64,000 nt of DNA from Tipula vernalis (Eukaryota; Arthropoda; Insecta; Diptera; Tipulidae), in the NCBI GenBank assembly GCA_958295665.1, contig OY282558.1, positions 70,110,789-70,174,788 on the forward strand, read 5' to 3'. Under the pieces are notes generated by a model. The model was not told the DNA's origin, did no database searches, and was given only the letters and a program-made list of their open reading frames with translations. A program made the position numbers and the translations under genes. Below, one piece after another: positions 1-11,039 of the stretch. Each line of letters opens with the position of its first letter. The first letter of the stretch is position 1.

Positions 1-652
1 AGAGAAATGAGATTTTGGTGCCACCTTTTACTTAAGAGTAGTTTTTCGTAGTCTTTACGAAGGGACCAAACCCCTGGGTAGCTTTTTTACAGATCATTTT
101 TTATCGAAATTAACGCGGTTTAATATCGTTTTATTTAAATTTGGCGTAGGGGCTAGATGCCCCAACAATTTTTTTCTAAAATTTCGATTTTTTTTTTAAT
201 TTACGATACTGAGTTTAGGTAAAAATAAATGGTTAAATAAAATTAATTGTTTACTCGGATTCGAGACTCCGGTCGTAGCTAGATCTAGGAGAGTATTAAT
301 TGTTCAGTTTACCATTTTTGAAGGGTAAATGGGAAATACGATATAAGTCCATTTTTGTAAAAAAAATTGATTCTTGTACCATTTAAGAGCAGGAGTCAGG
401 CTCCTGGATCTAGGTGCACCGAGAACAAATTGTTTCCACAATTTCGATTTTCTTCTAAAATTTTGACAGGAATGAGTTTAGATAAATGGTTAAATGCAAT
501 TAATTGTATTCTCGGATCCGAAGGGTCAGTCTCGGGGAGTTTACATTTTTTTATTTACCACCTTTTGAAGGGAGGGTACACGGGGAAATATAAAATGAGT
601 TCATTTTTTAAAATACTCGTATGTATATGGGAGCTTGGTGCCATATTTTACT
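1..652. repeat. degenerate ~300 bp tandem repeat, left part
   Basis: Blocks recur in the same order: a 'ttggtgcca..ttttactta' block at 15-35 and 635-655; a 'ttctaaaatttcgat' block near 172, 432 and 1992; a 'taaatggttaaat..aattaattgt' block near 226 and 482. The third unit resumes after the mariner at 1923 (compare 42-65 with 1925-1960), so the array runs to about 2090 and the mariner landed inside it. The units are diverged. I see no gene here; the frame at 367-684 only crosses repeat units. Confidence 0.6.
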
Positions 653-654
653 TA

Positions 655-1922
655 CGAGGGCGGATTGAAAATGAAGCTACCTAGCGCTAGATGGCAGCAC
701 AAACACAATTTTTTTTGGTTTTTTAGAAATTGCGATCTGTCAAACGTCAGCTGTTAAAATTTCACCCAAATTCATCGATTAGTTTATTTGTTGTAGTCGT
801 TTGAAGTAAGCAACTTTTTGTTTCTTGAAAAATGGAAAAAAACGAATTTCGTGCAGTGATTAAACACTATTATTTGAAAGGGAAAACGGCGAAAGAGACA
901 AAAGAAAAGCTCGATAAACATTACGGTGAGTCTGCTTCGTCAGATTACATGGTAAAATATTGGATTGCTGAATTTAAACGCGGCCGAAGAAGCACTGCAA
1001 CAATACCATCAACAGGAAGGCCAAAAGAGGTGGTTACTGAAGAAAATATCAAGAAAATCCTCGATATCGTTATGAATGGTCGCCGAGTCAAGTTGCGTGA
1101 GATTGTTGAAATGGTAAACATATCATATGAACGTGTGTTCAACATTTTGCATGAACATTTGCATATGAAAAAGCTATCGGCAAGATGGGTGCCGCGTTTG
1201 CTAAGTGTCGAACAAAAACGAGTTCGACAGACCACATTACAGCGGTGTTTGGACATGATAAAGCGTAATCCTGTTGATTTTTAGAGTCGAATAATTACTG
1301 TTGATGAAACGTGGGTCCACCACTACACACAATGGGTGGAAGCTGGTGGAAGTGCTCCGAAGAAGGCAAAGGCAGTGAAATCGGCTGGCAAGGTTATGGC
1401 CACTATATTTTGGGATGCACACGGAATATTGCTCATCGATTATCTTGAAAAAGGATCCACAATCACAGGAAAGTATTATTGTGCATTATTGGATCAATTG
1501 GTTGATGCAATCAAGGAAAAACGACCACATTTAAAGAAGAAAAAAGTGCTCTTTCTTCAAGACAACGCACCGGTTCACACAGCATTAGATACGATGCTAA
1601 AATTACGTGAAATACACTTCGAATTGGTTGATCATCCACCTTATAGCTCAGATTTAGCTCCTAGTGACTTTTTCCTGTTTCCAAACTTGAAAAAATGGCT
1701 CGAAGGACAAAGATTCATCTCAAACGAAGAAGTGATTATCGAAACTAACGCGTATTTTGAGGGGTTCCCGAAATCGTATTATTCAGATGGTATAAAAAAG
1801 TTGGAATATCGTCTTACTAAGTGTGTCGAATTAAATGGAGACTATGTTGAGAAATAAATGGTTTTTGGCAAAAAAAAATTTTGTTTTCCTACTAAGGTAG
1901 CTTCATTTTCAATCCGCCCTCG
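655..1922 (+). mobile_element. mariner transposon, structurally complete
   Basis: The 1268 bp element has perfect 28 bp terminal inverted repeats at 655-682 and 1895-1922, beginning CGAGGGCGGATTG. It is flanked by the canonical TA duplication at 653-654 and 1923-1924. It carries one transposase frame broken by a single stop codon. Perfect ends and a nearly open frame indicate a young copy. It sits inside a degenerate tandem repeat whose units continue on both sides. Confidence 0.95.
832..1857 (+). pseudogene. mariner transposase with one in-frame TAG
   Basis: A mariner transposase cuts the element out of DNA and inserts it at TA. The frame runs 341 codons from the ATG at 832 and is interrupted only by TAG at 1282-1284; both halves are in the same frame. 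The N-terminal half holds the helix-turn-helix region and a WVPRLL motif (canonical WVPHEL). The C-terminal half has the catalytic triad: first Asp in TVDETW, second in FLQDNAP, third in LAPSDFFLF. The second and third Asp are 34 residues apart (DD34D). The usual YSPDL is YSSDL here. The length fits the family (about 345 aa). Unless the stop is read through, this copy makes only the DNA-binding half. Subfamily not assigned. Confidence 0.93.
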
Positions 1923-2624
1923 TATGAGCAGGGTTTCGTTGTAGTTTTGAAGAGACCGGATGGATGGATCTAGATGCCTCCAAATACATTTTTTCTAAAA
2001 TTTCGATTTTTTTTTTTTTTTTAATTTAGGTGGATCTGACTGAGAGAATTTTCTTTTTTGTACCATTTTTTTCATAAATTAATTACCAGAATATTGTTAT
2101 TAACTTTAATTAATCATCAATACTAAAATTAATTTTAACTTTTATAAAACGGTCGAACCTTTCGTCTAAGACTTTGTGTGTAAAGCTTTTTTCTAATTTG
2201 CCGCTGGCCCCAATGGAGGGGCTACCGTCTCTTATTTGAAATCGGGATAATTTCTGACTCCTCTGGAAGAGATGTAGAGTTTCTTTTTCTACTTCAATCA
2301 AATGAGCTTTATTCATCAACATGTCTTGCGATTGGTTTTAACAATTGTCGACCGGTCTCCCGCAAAGTTTTTAGGGCCAACATTCGAAGAGGATGAATTT
2401 TCTTGTGTATCAGGTATACCATCTAGGGCATTAACTTGGATTTTCGTTATGCTCATTGCTCATTTATAGTGTATTGCACTCAGCTCTAGTCGATGTTAAT
2501 TTGTCTGGTTTGTTTATTTCCATTCTAGGCCTCATTATGGTTAATGCTTCTTCTTGAAATACGCTTGGTAAATTTCGCGAATCATATATTATTCTTTAAT
2601 TTTTCATTTAATATTCATTTAGTG
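1923..2624. other. end of tandem repeat, then unassigned sequence
   Basis: 1923-2090 is the continuation of the ~300 bp repeat unit. 2100-2624 contains a 70-codon minus frame (2110-2322) without recognisable domains. By position it may be the degraded tail of the gypsy-type remnant upstream on the minus strand. Nothing else supported. Confidence 0.4.
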
Positions 2625-3215
2625 CTATGTTTCTTCCTTCTTCGCCCTTTTTTCCCGCCTAATTTTAAAACCCAAAATTCGTTCAAGAAGGGTCATGTGA
2701 ACCCCATGTCTCTTCCAAGTCAAGTTCCCTTCTATTAAGACTGAATAGTATATGTTTTTCCCCAAGCTTTGTTTGACCACTGCCTTACACCATTTTAACG
2801 TTCTAATCTCTCTAACTCTAACAACATCGATATCTTTAAAAATTTTCTTTACCGTACTTGGGATTTCTATTTTATATTGTTTTGGCGTGAGCAAATTCCA
2901 CCTCAAATTGGGTGGTCGTCTACATGCAAGTTCATATGGTCTTTTCAACGGAAGGGTGTAAACAGTGTTTCGATAATAATACACGAATTTCTGAATAACT
3001 CCTTTTGTAGACAAACTTTTGTTCGTTTGATCTTTACGTAATTTCGCAAAACTTGAGCCTTCGATTCGGATGGTAAGGAGGCGACGTGATGTGATAAATG
3101 CCAAAACCTGTACAAAATTCTCTAAACTCACGAGACTTGAAGCATGATATACTGTCCGTTAAAATTGTAGTTGATATCCCAAAATTGCACAAAAAATACT
3201 TTAAATTAGCTATGG
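2625..3215 (-). pseudogene. Ty3/gypsy-type integrase C-terminal fragment
   Basis: Two minus-strand frames carry the C-terminal part of a gypsy-type integrase. The first (down from 3215) has the core segment GISTTILTDS...FREFCTGFGI and SPPYHP, matching the second catalytic Asp region and the turn before the catalytic Glu. The second (3131-2625) continues with FVYYYRNT...LPLKRPYELA and a final basic segment, typical of the region after the core. The frames differ, so there is at least one frameshift; the expected NG.AER catalytic Glu motif is degraded. At its 5' side the sequence switches abruptly near 3215 to the non-LTR element, which suggests that one element inserted into or was joined to the other. 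Confidence 0.75.
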
Positions 3216-5217
3216 TTACCTCATCCATGCAGCTTCTACAGAAGTCATTTGTCATTGACCCAAGCCTCCTCGTATGCTCCCCAATGAGGCAGTGTCCTGT
3301 GAGTACCCCCACGACTATACCTAAGTCAGGTCTGCGTAGGAATAGTAGCGTCTTGGAGCGTTTCAAGTCCAGTTTCGGCCAGACTTGCCGCGCTACATTG
3401 CATGTTATGGTGTTAGTCCCGAGGCTATCGCCTCATTACCAAGCGCCCTAAAAATCACCGCTATGGGCCTCCCCAGATTTGCCCTTTTCTGTTTCAATTG
3501 GAGAGTTGTACCTTGCCTTGCCAGTTCGTCCGCCCTGCAGTTCCCCAGTACGTCCGAGTGACCGGGGACCCAGACTATCTGGATATTGAACTGCCCACTC
3601 ATCTCGTTAAGAGATGAGCGGCACTTCAATGCCACCACGGATGTCAGAGAAACTGATTCCAGCGACTTGATTGCCGCCTGACTGTCCACATATATTGTTA
3701 TATCCTTTGTGGATATGACATTATGCCTCAACCAAGTCAGCGCTTCCTCAATCGCTACCACCTCCGCCTGGTACACACTGCAGTGATCAGGAAGACGAAC
3801 GGAAAAATTCACATTTAATTTGTCACAAAAGACTCCTGCTCCGACTTTGCCGTCTAGCTTGGAGCCGTCAGTGTAAAATTATATACAACCAGTTTCTGCT
3901 ATTGACCTATTCCCCCAGGATTCCCTTGAGGGGAGAAGAGTCCGGAAACCCTTTGCAAAGCATACAACCGGTATTGTGTAGTCACTATTCTCCACATCTG
4001 CCTTTAGCGACCTGCCAATCGTCGAGTGGCCCGTCTGAAGACATTTCCACTCACACATGGCAGAGAGTCGTGCAGCCGCAGCTTCCGCTCTCTGCTTACC
4101 AAAGATGTCGACAGGAAGAAGGTAGAACATAGCCTCCAGAGCACGTGTAGGGGTTGTCCTCAGTGCCCCGCTTATAAGCAAGCAGGCCGTTCTCTGTACC
4201 TTCTCTATCTTATTCTTATAAGTTTTCTTGTCTAGTGCTGGCCACCACACACTCACCCCGTATATCAGAATCGATCTGACTACATCGGTGACAAGCCAGT
4301 ACACCAGCTCTGGTTTTAGACCCCATCTCCTTCCGACGGCGTTTCTACATGAGTACAGAGCCATGGTAGACTTTTTTACCCTCTCTAAAATATTGGGCAT
4401 CCAATTTAGCCTACTGTCCAAGATTATGCCCAGAAATCTTGCCTTATCAGTAAAGGCCAGTGACGTGCCTTTTAAGGTAGGAGGGGCGGAGCGACTACCG
4501 GAATTTTATATTTCTTGGTGAAGAGTACCAGCTCTGTTTTGGATGGATTTATACTCAGCCCACATTTGCTGGCCCACTTTGTAATGATTATGAGCGCGTG
4601 TTGCATGACCTCCTTAATCGTGCCTAGATACTTACCCGAGATCGCGATCGCCACGTCATCTGCATACGCTATCACTCCTATTCCCTCCCTCTCCAGTTCC
4701 CAAAGTAATCCATTGATAACTATGTTCCAGAGAAGATGTGATAGGACACCACCTTGTGGAGTTCCTCTAACTACCCGCCTCCTAATGGTGGTTTCCCCCA
4801 TATCCGCGTTAATAATCCTGCCTTCTAGCACCTGATTTATCAATCTCCCTAAGGGGTCGTCCACATCTAAGAAAGACAGTCCTTCCCGAACTGCCTCCGT
4901 CCTGACATTGTTAAAGGCGCCCTCTATATCGAGGAAGACTACCATACAGTACTCTTTCGAGTGGATTGATTTCTCAATTGTTCGCACCAGGGAATGCAGA
5001 GCCATGTCCACAGATCTCCCTTTCCAGTACGCATGTTGAGAAGTCGCCCAATTACTGGGTTTTATTTTTGCACGTATGTACACGTCGATCAATCTTTCCA
5101 ATGTTTTCAACAGAAAGGATGATAGAGTTATCGGTCTTAGGTCCTTTCGGTAGGCCTGTGAATTCTTCCCCGTTTTCGGGATGAAAATCACCCTAACCTC
5201 CGTCCATTTCCTAGGAA
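3216..5217 (-). pseudogene. ORF2 second half: reverse transcriptase and RNase H
   Basis: The frame from 5191 opens with FIPKTGK and LRPITL, contains GTPQGGVLS and the catalytic AYADDVAI box, and ends near 4472. The next frame (4421-3879) is the RT thumb region. The third (3812-3405) is RNase H, with the acidic motif IYVDSQAAIKSL and the late motif VWVPGHSDVLGN. A further piece, VGVLTGHCLIG and FCRSC, is the post-RNase H cysteine region. The frames are shifted relative to each other, so at least two frameshifts are present. Plus-strand frames across the same span are shadows. The 3' end is truncated at the gypsy junction near 3215. Confidence 0.85.
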
Positions 5218-5219
5218 TA

Positions 5220-5246
5220 CAGTGGTAAATATTCGTTTAAACGCAC
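5220..5246 (+). repeat. left outer inverted repeat / direct-repeat copy of the Tc1-like element
   Basis: Outer transposase-binding repeat; core ATTCGTTTAAACGCAC at 5230-5246. The inner direct-repeat copy is at 5423-5442 in the same orientation, 196 bp away. Confidence 0.85.
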
Positions 5247-5422
5247 AACTGCCTTTAATCAATTTGATGTTGAGAAATGAAAAAACCTACATAAAAGTGC
5301 AATTGTGTTAATGTATTTTAAGGATCAATGTATGAGTAATTAATATATAATTCAAACAAATAAAAATATTTACATACATATTTTTTTCAAACACTTATTT
5401 ATAAGAGCAACGGTATTAGAAG

Positions 5423-5442
5423 AAATATTCGTTTAAACGCAC
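5423..5442 (+). repeat. left inner direct repeat of the Tc1-like element
   Basis: The 20 bp AAATATTCGTTTAAACGCAC is identical to positions 5227-5246. It lies just beyond the transposase stop codon. Confidence 0.85.
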
Positions 5443-5469
5443 TTAGGAAAAGTAATGAAAATATTATAT

Positions 5470-6473
5470 TTAGTAGTTTATTGATTTTCCATTTTTTTGA
5501 ATAAGTTCAAATATTCTATTTGGCATCGAATTTACCGAATTTTGAAGCATTTCCGGACCGATTTCAGCCCAAACTTCTTTGATTTTCAATTTGAGCTCCA
5601 TAACCGGACGAAAAGAATGATTTTGAGGCTTTTGATCGTAAATCCTGCGAACCATGATGCCCCATAGGTTTTCCATGGGATTCAAATCGGGACTACATGC
5701 TGGCCATTCCAGAAGAGGGATATGGTGCTCCCTAAACCACTCCAATGATGCCCTTGAGACATGGATTGCTGCGTTGTCCTGCTGAAAGACGCAGTCATCG
5801 TTCAGTTTTTCTTCCATAAAAGTGATAAGAACATCTTCCAACATTTCGTTATACATGCTCGAGTTCATTTTTGGAGGAACAAAACAAATCTGAGCCTTTC
5901 CAGTTACAGACAACGCCGCCCACACCATAACGCTGCCACCTCCAAAGTTTCTTTTCGACATCTGAACATCATTACTTCGAAGATCATGCCAATAACAGCT
6001 CATGGAGTCGGGACCGTCTAAATTAAATTTCTTTTCATCGGAAAAGATTATTTTATTCCATTGGGTTGTCCATTGCATGTGTCTACGAGCAAATTCTAGC
6101 CGTGCTGTTATGTGGTGTGGTTTAAGCGATGGTTTGCAAAGAGGCTTCTTCCATTTAATGTAAGGAATCGATCGCAAAATATGGGATACATGATTTTTTG
6201 ATACTGGCAGATCATGCTTAATTTGTATTTGAGTAGCATTGAGTTTATTTTTGGTTGCCTCGTGTTTTATCATCGCAATTTGTCGCTTTGACAATTTTCG
6301 ATTGCCTTTTGTGGGTTTTTTAAACCATACCTTTCTCCTTTTTTTAAAAAGTTGCGGACGACAGACTCAGATCGGTTAATTAGACGTCCGATTTTGCGAT
6401 TTGAGTATTTGCTTTTGTGATACAAATCAATTTCAATTTTTTCTTTCTCCGACAAGTATTTTCCTTTAGGCAT
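5470..6473 (-). pseudogene. Tc1-like DD34E transposase, one frameshift
   Basis: The likely start is the ATG at 6473 (MPKGKYLSEKEK), followed by a paired-type helix-turn-helix (NRKIGRLINRSESVVRNFL). The frame shifts by one base near 6300-6313, beside an A-run. It then continues from about 6300 to the stop at 5470 without a break. The catalytic residues are Asp in IFSDEKKF, Asp in FQQDNAAIH and Glu in LNPMENLWG, with 34 residues between the last two (DD34E). A glycine-rich box NFGGGSVMVWAA is present. Length when read through (about 335 aa) fits the family. The single indel makes this copy inactive. Confidence 0.92.
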
Positions 6474-6622
6474 TTTTCCTATCTTCTGAAAAATTATAAA
6501 GGATTCACTACCGCGGTTTTTTATTTGCATTTAAAAAGAGATAACTTACCAATCTACTCTGTAAACGTAAACAAATATTTTTAAAATTTTATTAACTTTC
6601 AAAAATACGAACAATTTCTTGC

Positions 6623-6640
6623 TGCGTTTAAACGAATATG
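6623..6640 (-). repeat. right inner direct repeat of the Tc1-like element
   Basis: TGCGTTTAAACGAATATG repeats the right outer core at 6818-6835, 195 bp away, mirroring the left side. Confidence 0.85.
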
Positions 6641-6816
6641 CCTGGCACATGTGCACTACAATAATGAAATGTGAACAAATTATTTCAACAACAACGACAA
6701 AAACAATATGAATTTTACCGTAAACAAGAAACATTAAATACATTAATTTCGTGTAGCGAAGGTTGCCGAACGTAAACGATTTTCTTTTTAATTTAAAAAA
6801 GTCTGAAATAAATCAA

Positions 6817-6843
6817 GTGCGTTTAAACGAATATGTACCACTG
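6817..6843 (-). repeat. right outer inverted repeat of the Tc1-like element
   Basis: Reverse complement of the left end at 5220-5246 with one mismatch. It is followed by the TA duplication at 6844-6845. Confidence 0.88.
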
Positions 6844-6845
6844 TA

Positions 6846-8259
6846 TAGTTCAGTTTTAGACACCCCCTGAAGATCACCTCCAGCCATGGGAGAATGATCG
6901 ACGAGTGTTTTGGCAGTTCCGCTGGGATGATACCATCCGGGTCTGCCGATTTAAAGGGTTTAAAGCCGTTTAGTGCCCATAGGATCCGGTTATTGCACAC
7001 GATTTCCTCCGGGCACCCCGACGATACTCTTTCCCCCTCCCCGCCAAGCTCCGTCGACACATCCACACTACCTGGGAAATGGGTATCCAACAGAAGCGTT
7101 AGTGATTCCCCAGTAGACGTTGTCCACAGCCCATCAGGTTTGATTAAGTAACTAGGGCTCGTTGGACTCTTAGATAAGATTTTCCTGAGGCGCGAAGTCT
7201 CCGAAATACCTTCCATTTTTTCACAGAATAGTCTCCAACACCTCCTCCGCGCCCTCCTTAATTCCTTTTTATACTTTTTAAGGTGCTCCTTATAGGACTC
7301 CCAGTCCTGAGCTTCCCTAGAGCCCTTTGCTCTATTGAATGCTTTCCTACACCCTGAACGTAGGATTCCCAGCTCCCTGGACCACCATACCGGTTTCTGC
7401 TTCCCTTTAGGTATTCTCTTAGGGCAAGCAGTGTCCAAGGACAAGTTACAGGCGCTTGTGATTTCCTCCACCAGGAAATCCAGCTCCTTCTCTGTGGCTG
7501 ACTGCTTCGGAGCATCGGTCGGTAAGAGTCCTACTAACACTTCCCCGTATTTGTTCCAGTTAGTCCTTCTAGGATTCCTGAAGGATTTCCGGGTAACAGG
7601 GTGAATGTCAATATTAAACGTCACGTACCGATGGTCCGAGAAGGAGTGCTTCTTCGCCACCTTCCATTTTTTGACCATATGTATAATGAAGTCCGATGCA
7701 AAGGTGATGTTCAGTACCTCCTGCCTGTTACTAATAATAAAAATGGGCTCTTGCCCCAGTTTACACACTGCAAGGTTAGTACCCAATAAGTAATCAAATA
7801 AGTACACACCCCTTTCATTGGTGTCGGTGCTACCCCAGATTGTGTGGTGCGCATTTGCATCACAACCCAGTAATACTCCGATCTTTTCCCGTTCCGCTTC
7901 GAGTATCAGTTCCCCAAGGTTATCCGGTGGAACCTCCTTCTCTCGGTCTATGTAGGCTGAAACCAGGCATAGTAAGCAGCCTCCCGTCTCCAGGCCGACT
8001 GCCGTTACGTCTCCACTACTATATTGTGGAAGAAGAAAAATACTCAAGTTATTTTTAGCTAGAATGCAAGATCTGATCTTATCGGCTTAGAAGAGTATAC
8101 AATTGTATATCCTTTTAAACCGAGGCCACAGATCTTGTTTTTACTAATCCAGGGTTCTTGAACTAGGATTATGTCCTCATCCAATTTGGTCAGTCTGAGG
8201 ATCAAGGCTGCCGAGGCAGCCTTAGAATGGTGAAGATTAATCTGAACCGTGCTCAGCAT
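6846..8259 (-). pseudogene. ORF2 first half: endonuclease and start of reverse transcriptase
   Basis: The frame from 8259 begins with VQINLHHSKAASAAL and LVQEPW, the N-terminal motifs of apurinic-type (EEP) endonucleases in R1/LOA/I-like elements. After a one-base shift near 8070 it continues from 8047 with the catalytic motifs GCDANAHHTIWGS and SDHRYV. The downstream part is basic, then reaches the RT N-terminus (NGFKPFKSADPDGI, PAELPK). The Tc1-like element interrupts it at 6843; the reading resumes on the other side at 5217 (PRKWTEVRVIFIPK). Confidence 0.87.
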
Positions 8260-8309
8260 GCACAGATCAACTTACCTTCCTTCATAAACCCTCCGCTGTC
8301 GCGGCAGGG

Positions 8310-9520
8310 TTTAATCTCCCGGTCCCAGGGGGGCATCATCACTCCTGACGCTCCCTTCCGGTGCTAAGTATTGGCTCTTTATGCCACCCTCCTCCTCCAT
8401 CGACTCGACCCGACCCTCCTCGTTCGAGTCGAGGGATAGGCGACTACCCGTGGCCGTCAATCGCTCCACCACAGAGCTTCCAACGTCCTGTGAGTCGCCA
8501 CCCTCCCCCTGCTCTTTTCCTAGTCTTCCTCAATTGCTTCGGCCTCATCCTTTTTGAACACCTTAAAGGTAATCGACCCGAAACCGAAGTCGATTACCCC
8601 TTAGTTTTAACTAGAAGGGCTAGGGACTCCTTATTCACCAATAAAATGGACAACCTAGATCCTCCCTTCGCCTCCTCTTGTTTAACGATTTTCCAATTAT
8701 TCGTCGGAAGATCCACGTTACTTGCCCGAATTATTCGCATGATTTCATCCGGACAGGATGGCTCGATTGGCAGCCAGGCGCGTGCCCTTGGTCTGCTCGG
8801 GATCTCGTCCCTGTCAACCACTGCCAGCTTCGCGCCTCGCCACACTTCTCCTACCCTAGCTACGGCCAGACGATAGAGGTCTGCCGATCTCTGATCCGCG
8901 CACGCCGTTAGCTTAACGCGCCCCTAATGCCATCCTGCATCCCTATAAGATGGAGGTGGCCTCGGATTTTCTCCGAGGACCGTTAGGAAAACGGAGTTTA
9001 GTGCGTTATACACTAGCCTCCATTTATCAAGACTGATACTCCCATATTCTTATCTTCTTATCTTCTCCCATATTCTCTTCATAAGATGCTCCTTAAGGAT
9101 GTCACTGAACAGTCTTGCCCGTGCGTCCCAGCATCTCCCTGGGCTCCCTGCATTCTAGGTCGCTTACTATCCCCAGCTTCCACTTCGTCTTGGGACCGCT
9201 GTCGTCTTTTCGACTCAGCCGGTACTCTCCCCGAATTGTTGCCTAAGAAGGTAACCTTTGCCCATGCCAGAGATTCCCTTTGTTCCTGCGTTAGCAGCCC
9301 CTCAGAGGTGGCCGCCAGCCTATCCAAAATCCTCCGCGCCGCGCGTCGGTTCCTGTACCGCCGCTTAGCCTCAGGGATAACTTTCGCGCCAGTCGCAGGC
9401 ATAAGTGCCAAGGCCGCGTTTCCCGAAGAACCTACTGTGAAGGTAGCTTTCCCTCACCGCAGCCTTCAAAACCCTTCTTGTTTCTACGTTGGTGACTCCA
9501 TCTTCAAGGTTTGAGCCACC
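8310..9520 (-). pseudogene. ORF1 of the LOA-like element, decayed
   Basis: Two pieces lie in different frames. 9411-9079 is a basic, Arg/Ala-rich segment (PEAKRRYRNRRAARRIL). 8845-8594 has IPSRPRARAWLPIEPS and NVDLPTNNWKIVK, which resembles the conserved C-terminal domain (DUF4780-like) of ORF1 proteins of LOA-type elements. The order upstream of the endonuclease fits ORF1. There are at least two frameshifts and several stops. Large plus-strand frames across 8361-9514 are shadows of this GC-rich coding sequence. Confidence 0.65.
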
Positions 9521-9540
9521 AACCGTAATACCTATTGACT

Positions 9541-10600
9541 TTTTGAGAGTGCCTGTCTCTTTTTATTTTGTATTATTTATATTCATATATTCCCACGAGT
9601 TCCGGAGAGTTAAACGGTCCAACCTCGCAGAGATCCGTATACGAGGGTAAGGCTGATTAAAACTGGAGGTCGCCTGGTATCCAGAGTTCGCATATTAGAG
9701 ATTAGTTTACCCACTAACCATTCATTCCTTGGCATATGCTGTTCCACCGTGACTTGGGGATTTGTGTAAGGTTTACTCCTTCAGCGCTGTACATTAGCCC
9801 AGGAAAATTCCTAGTTACCAGTAGTCACCACGTGGAGGTCGTACATGCACTTGCGAGTCACTCCTGGATATATAATATACATCCATCCGTGACCACCCAC
9901 CCCCTACCTCCGCCTAACACATGACCAGCACAGTGGACAGAAAGTGGGTGCTGTGATAGGTTGCGGAGCCGATGAAAATCTTCGACTTATTGCCCCCCCC
10001 CCCACCACATTCGCCAAGACTACCTCGAATACGAAAATATCCTAATAGCTCATCGAAAATTTTATTCCTAAACGGTCATTTTGTTTTAACATACTTCACC
10101 GTAATGCTTAACACTGTGTCTCTGTTTGTTTGTTTCTTTTCTACATCTTTCGCTCTTATCAGTCGCTCAAACTCTGTAACAATGAAGTTCAGATATGAAA
10201 CATCTAGTTCTTAGTTTCCCATATTTTCACTTGCCAATCAAAAAAGCGTATCACCACATAAATTATTCTTACCAGGAACATGAGTTAATTGCATATAAAA
10301 ATTTGATAAATATACAGCATATTTTTGCGTTCTGGCAAATATTGCTCAAACTTTAAACACTAAATACGGCCTATACCCCATCTACACCAGACTCGGAAGC
10401 TTCTGTATTTAAAATCACGATATTTGTCATTCCAGACCAGTTTTTTTTGTTTATTAAGTCATACATATATATATGAGCTTTTACTTCACTTAAACTTTGC
10501 GGTTTCGGCATATTGGCAATTACCTCTACTCTACTTAACCCTTATCCTTATGTAACCCACGGGAGTTAATAACACATCTAAATACGACATACGACACCTG
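9541..10600. other. no gene; possible 5' end of the LOA-like element, then AT-rich DNA
   Basis: 9541-9960 keeps the higher GC content of the LOA-like element and may be its 5' untranslated region; no limit is visible. An 11-base C-run lies at 9993-10003. From about 10010 the sequence is ordinary AT-rich DNA with no supported feature. Confidence 0.35.
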
Positions 10601-10608
10601 AAACACAT

Positions 10609-11035
10609 TTGAAATACAATTTTGATGAAGATAGTTTTGTTTTCCGGCAATCATGTCAAAAGTTATATCAGTGTGATATCAGTGTGAAAATGAGTAAAAT
10701 TAAAAAAAACAAAAAAGGCAAAGACGATGGCCGGGTCTGGGAAAATTTTTTTGGTGTTTACGGTCAATATGCTTTATCGAATGCAACAGTATGTAGATGG
10801 TTTGCTCGCTTCCATTCTGAAAATTTCGATGTCAAAGATACACCTCGCTTTGGTCGACGAATCACTGAAAAAGTCGATGACATCTTACAAAAAATCGAAG
10901 AAGACAGAGACATAAACAGCCTTGACATTGCTAAGGAATGAAATATCGATCACAAAACAGTTTTAAACCATTAGCGTAAGGCTGGATACACAAAGAAGCT
11001 CGATGAAAAAGTTGCTTCACCGAATTTCCATTAGC
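10609..11035 (+). pseudogene. mariner transposase N-terminal fossil
   Basis: The frame at 10609-10938 contains YALSNATVCRWFARFHSENF and DVKDTPRFGR, the helix-turn-helix and linker of mariner transposases (compare the family pattern ..ALSE.TC..WF.RFKSGDFD..D..R.GRP). After a stop at about 10939 the same frame continues with a recognisable NIDHKTVLNH segment, then degenerates. No catalytic part is left and no inverted repeats were found. It differs in sequence from the mariner at 655-1922. Confidence 0.75.
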
Positions 11036-11039
11036 AAAG

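Larger units (their letters stand above)
5220..6843 (-). mobile_element. Tc1-like transposon with IR/DR ends
   Basis: The 1624 bp element is flanked by TA (5218-5219 and 6844-6845). Its ends, CAGTGGTAAATATTCG.. and the complement of ..CGAATATGTACCACTG, match over about 27 bp with one mismatch. The 18-20 bp core holding ATTCGTTTAAACGC recurs inside at 5423-5442 and 6623-6640, about 195 bp from each outer copy. This is the IR/DR arrangement known from several Tc1-family elements. It inserted into the reverse transcriptase of the LOA-like element. The transposase reads on the minus strand. Confidence 0.93.
3216..9540 (-). mobile_element. LOA/I-like non-LTR retrotransposon, split by a Tc1-like element
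   Basis: On the minus strand the order is ORF1 (about 9520-8310), ORF2 endonuclease (8259 on), reverse transcriptase (6900-5220 across the insertion, then 5191-4400) and RNase H (3812-3240). This order with a C-terminal RNase H fits the I/LOA group. It is clearly more GC-rich than its surroundings. The element is interrupted at 5220-6843 by a Tc1-like transposon. Its 3' end is lost at about 3215, where gypsy integrase sequence begins. Several frameshifts make it non-functional. The 5' limit is uncertain. Confidence 0.82.

Noticed and set aside
4228..5184. Plus-strand frames over the reverse transcriptase
   Set aside because: Shadows of the minus-strand RT frame with its AYADDV box.
8361..9514. 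Long plus-strand frames (171 and 142 codons)
   Set aside because: They are antisense to the GC-rich ORF1 of the LOA-like element, whose minus-strand frames carry recognisable motifs.
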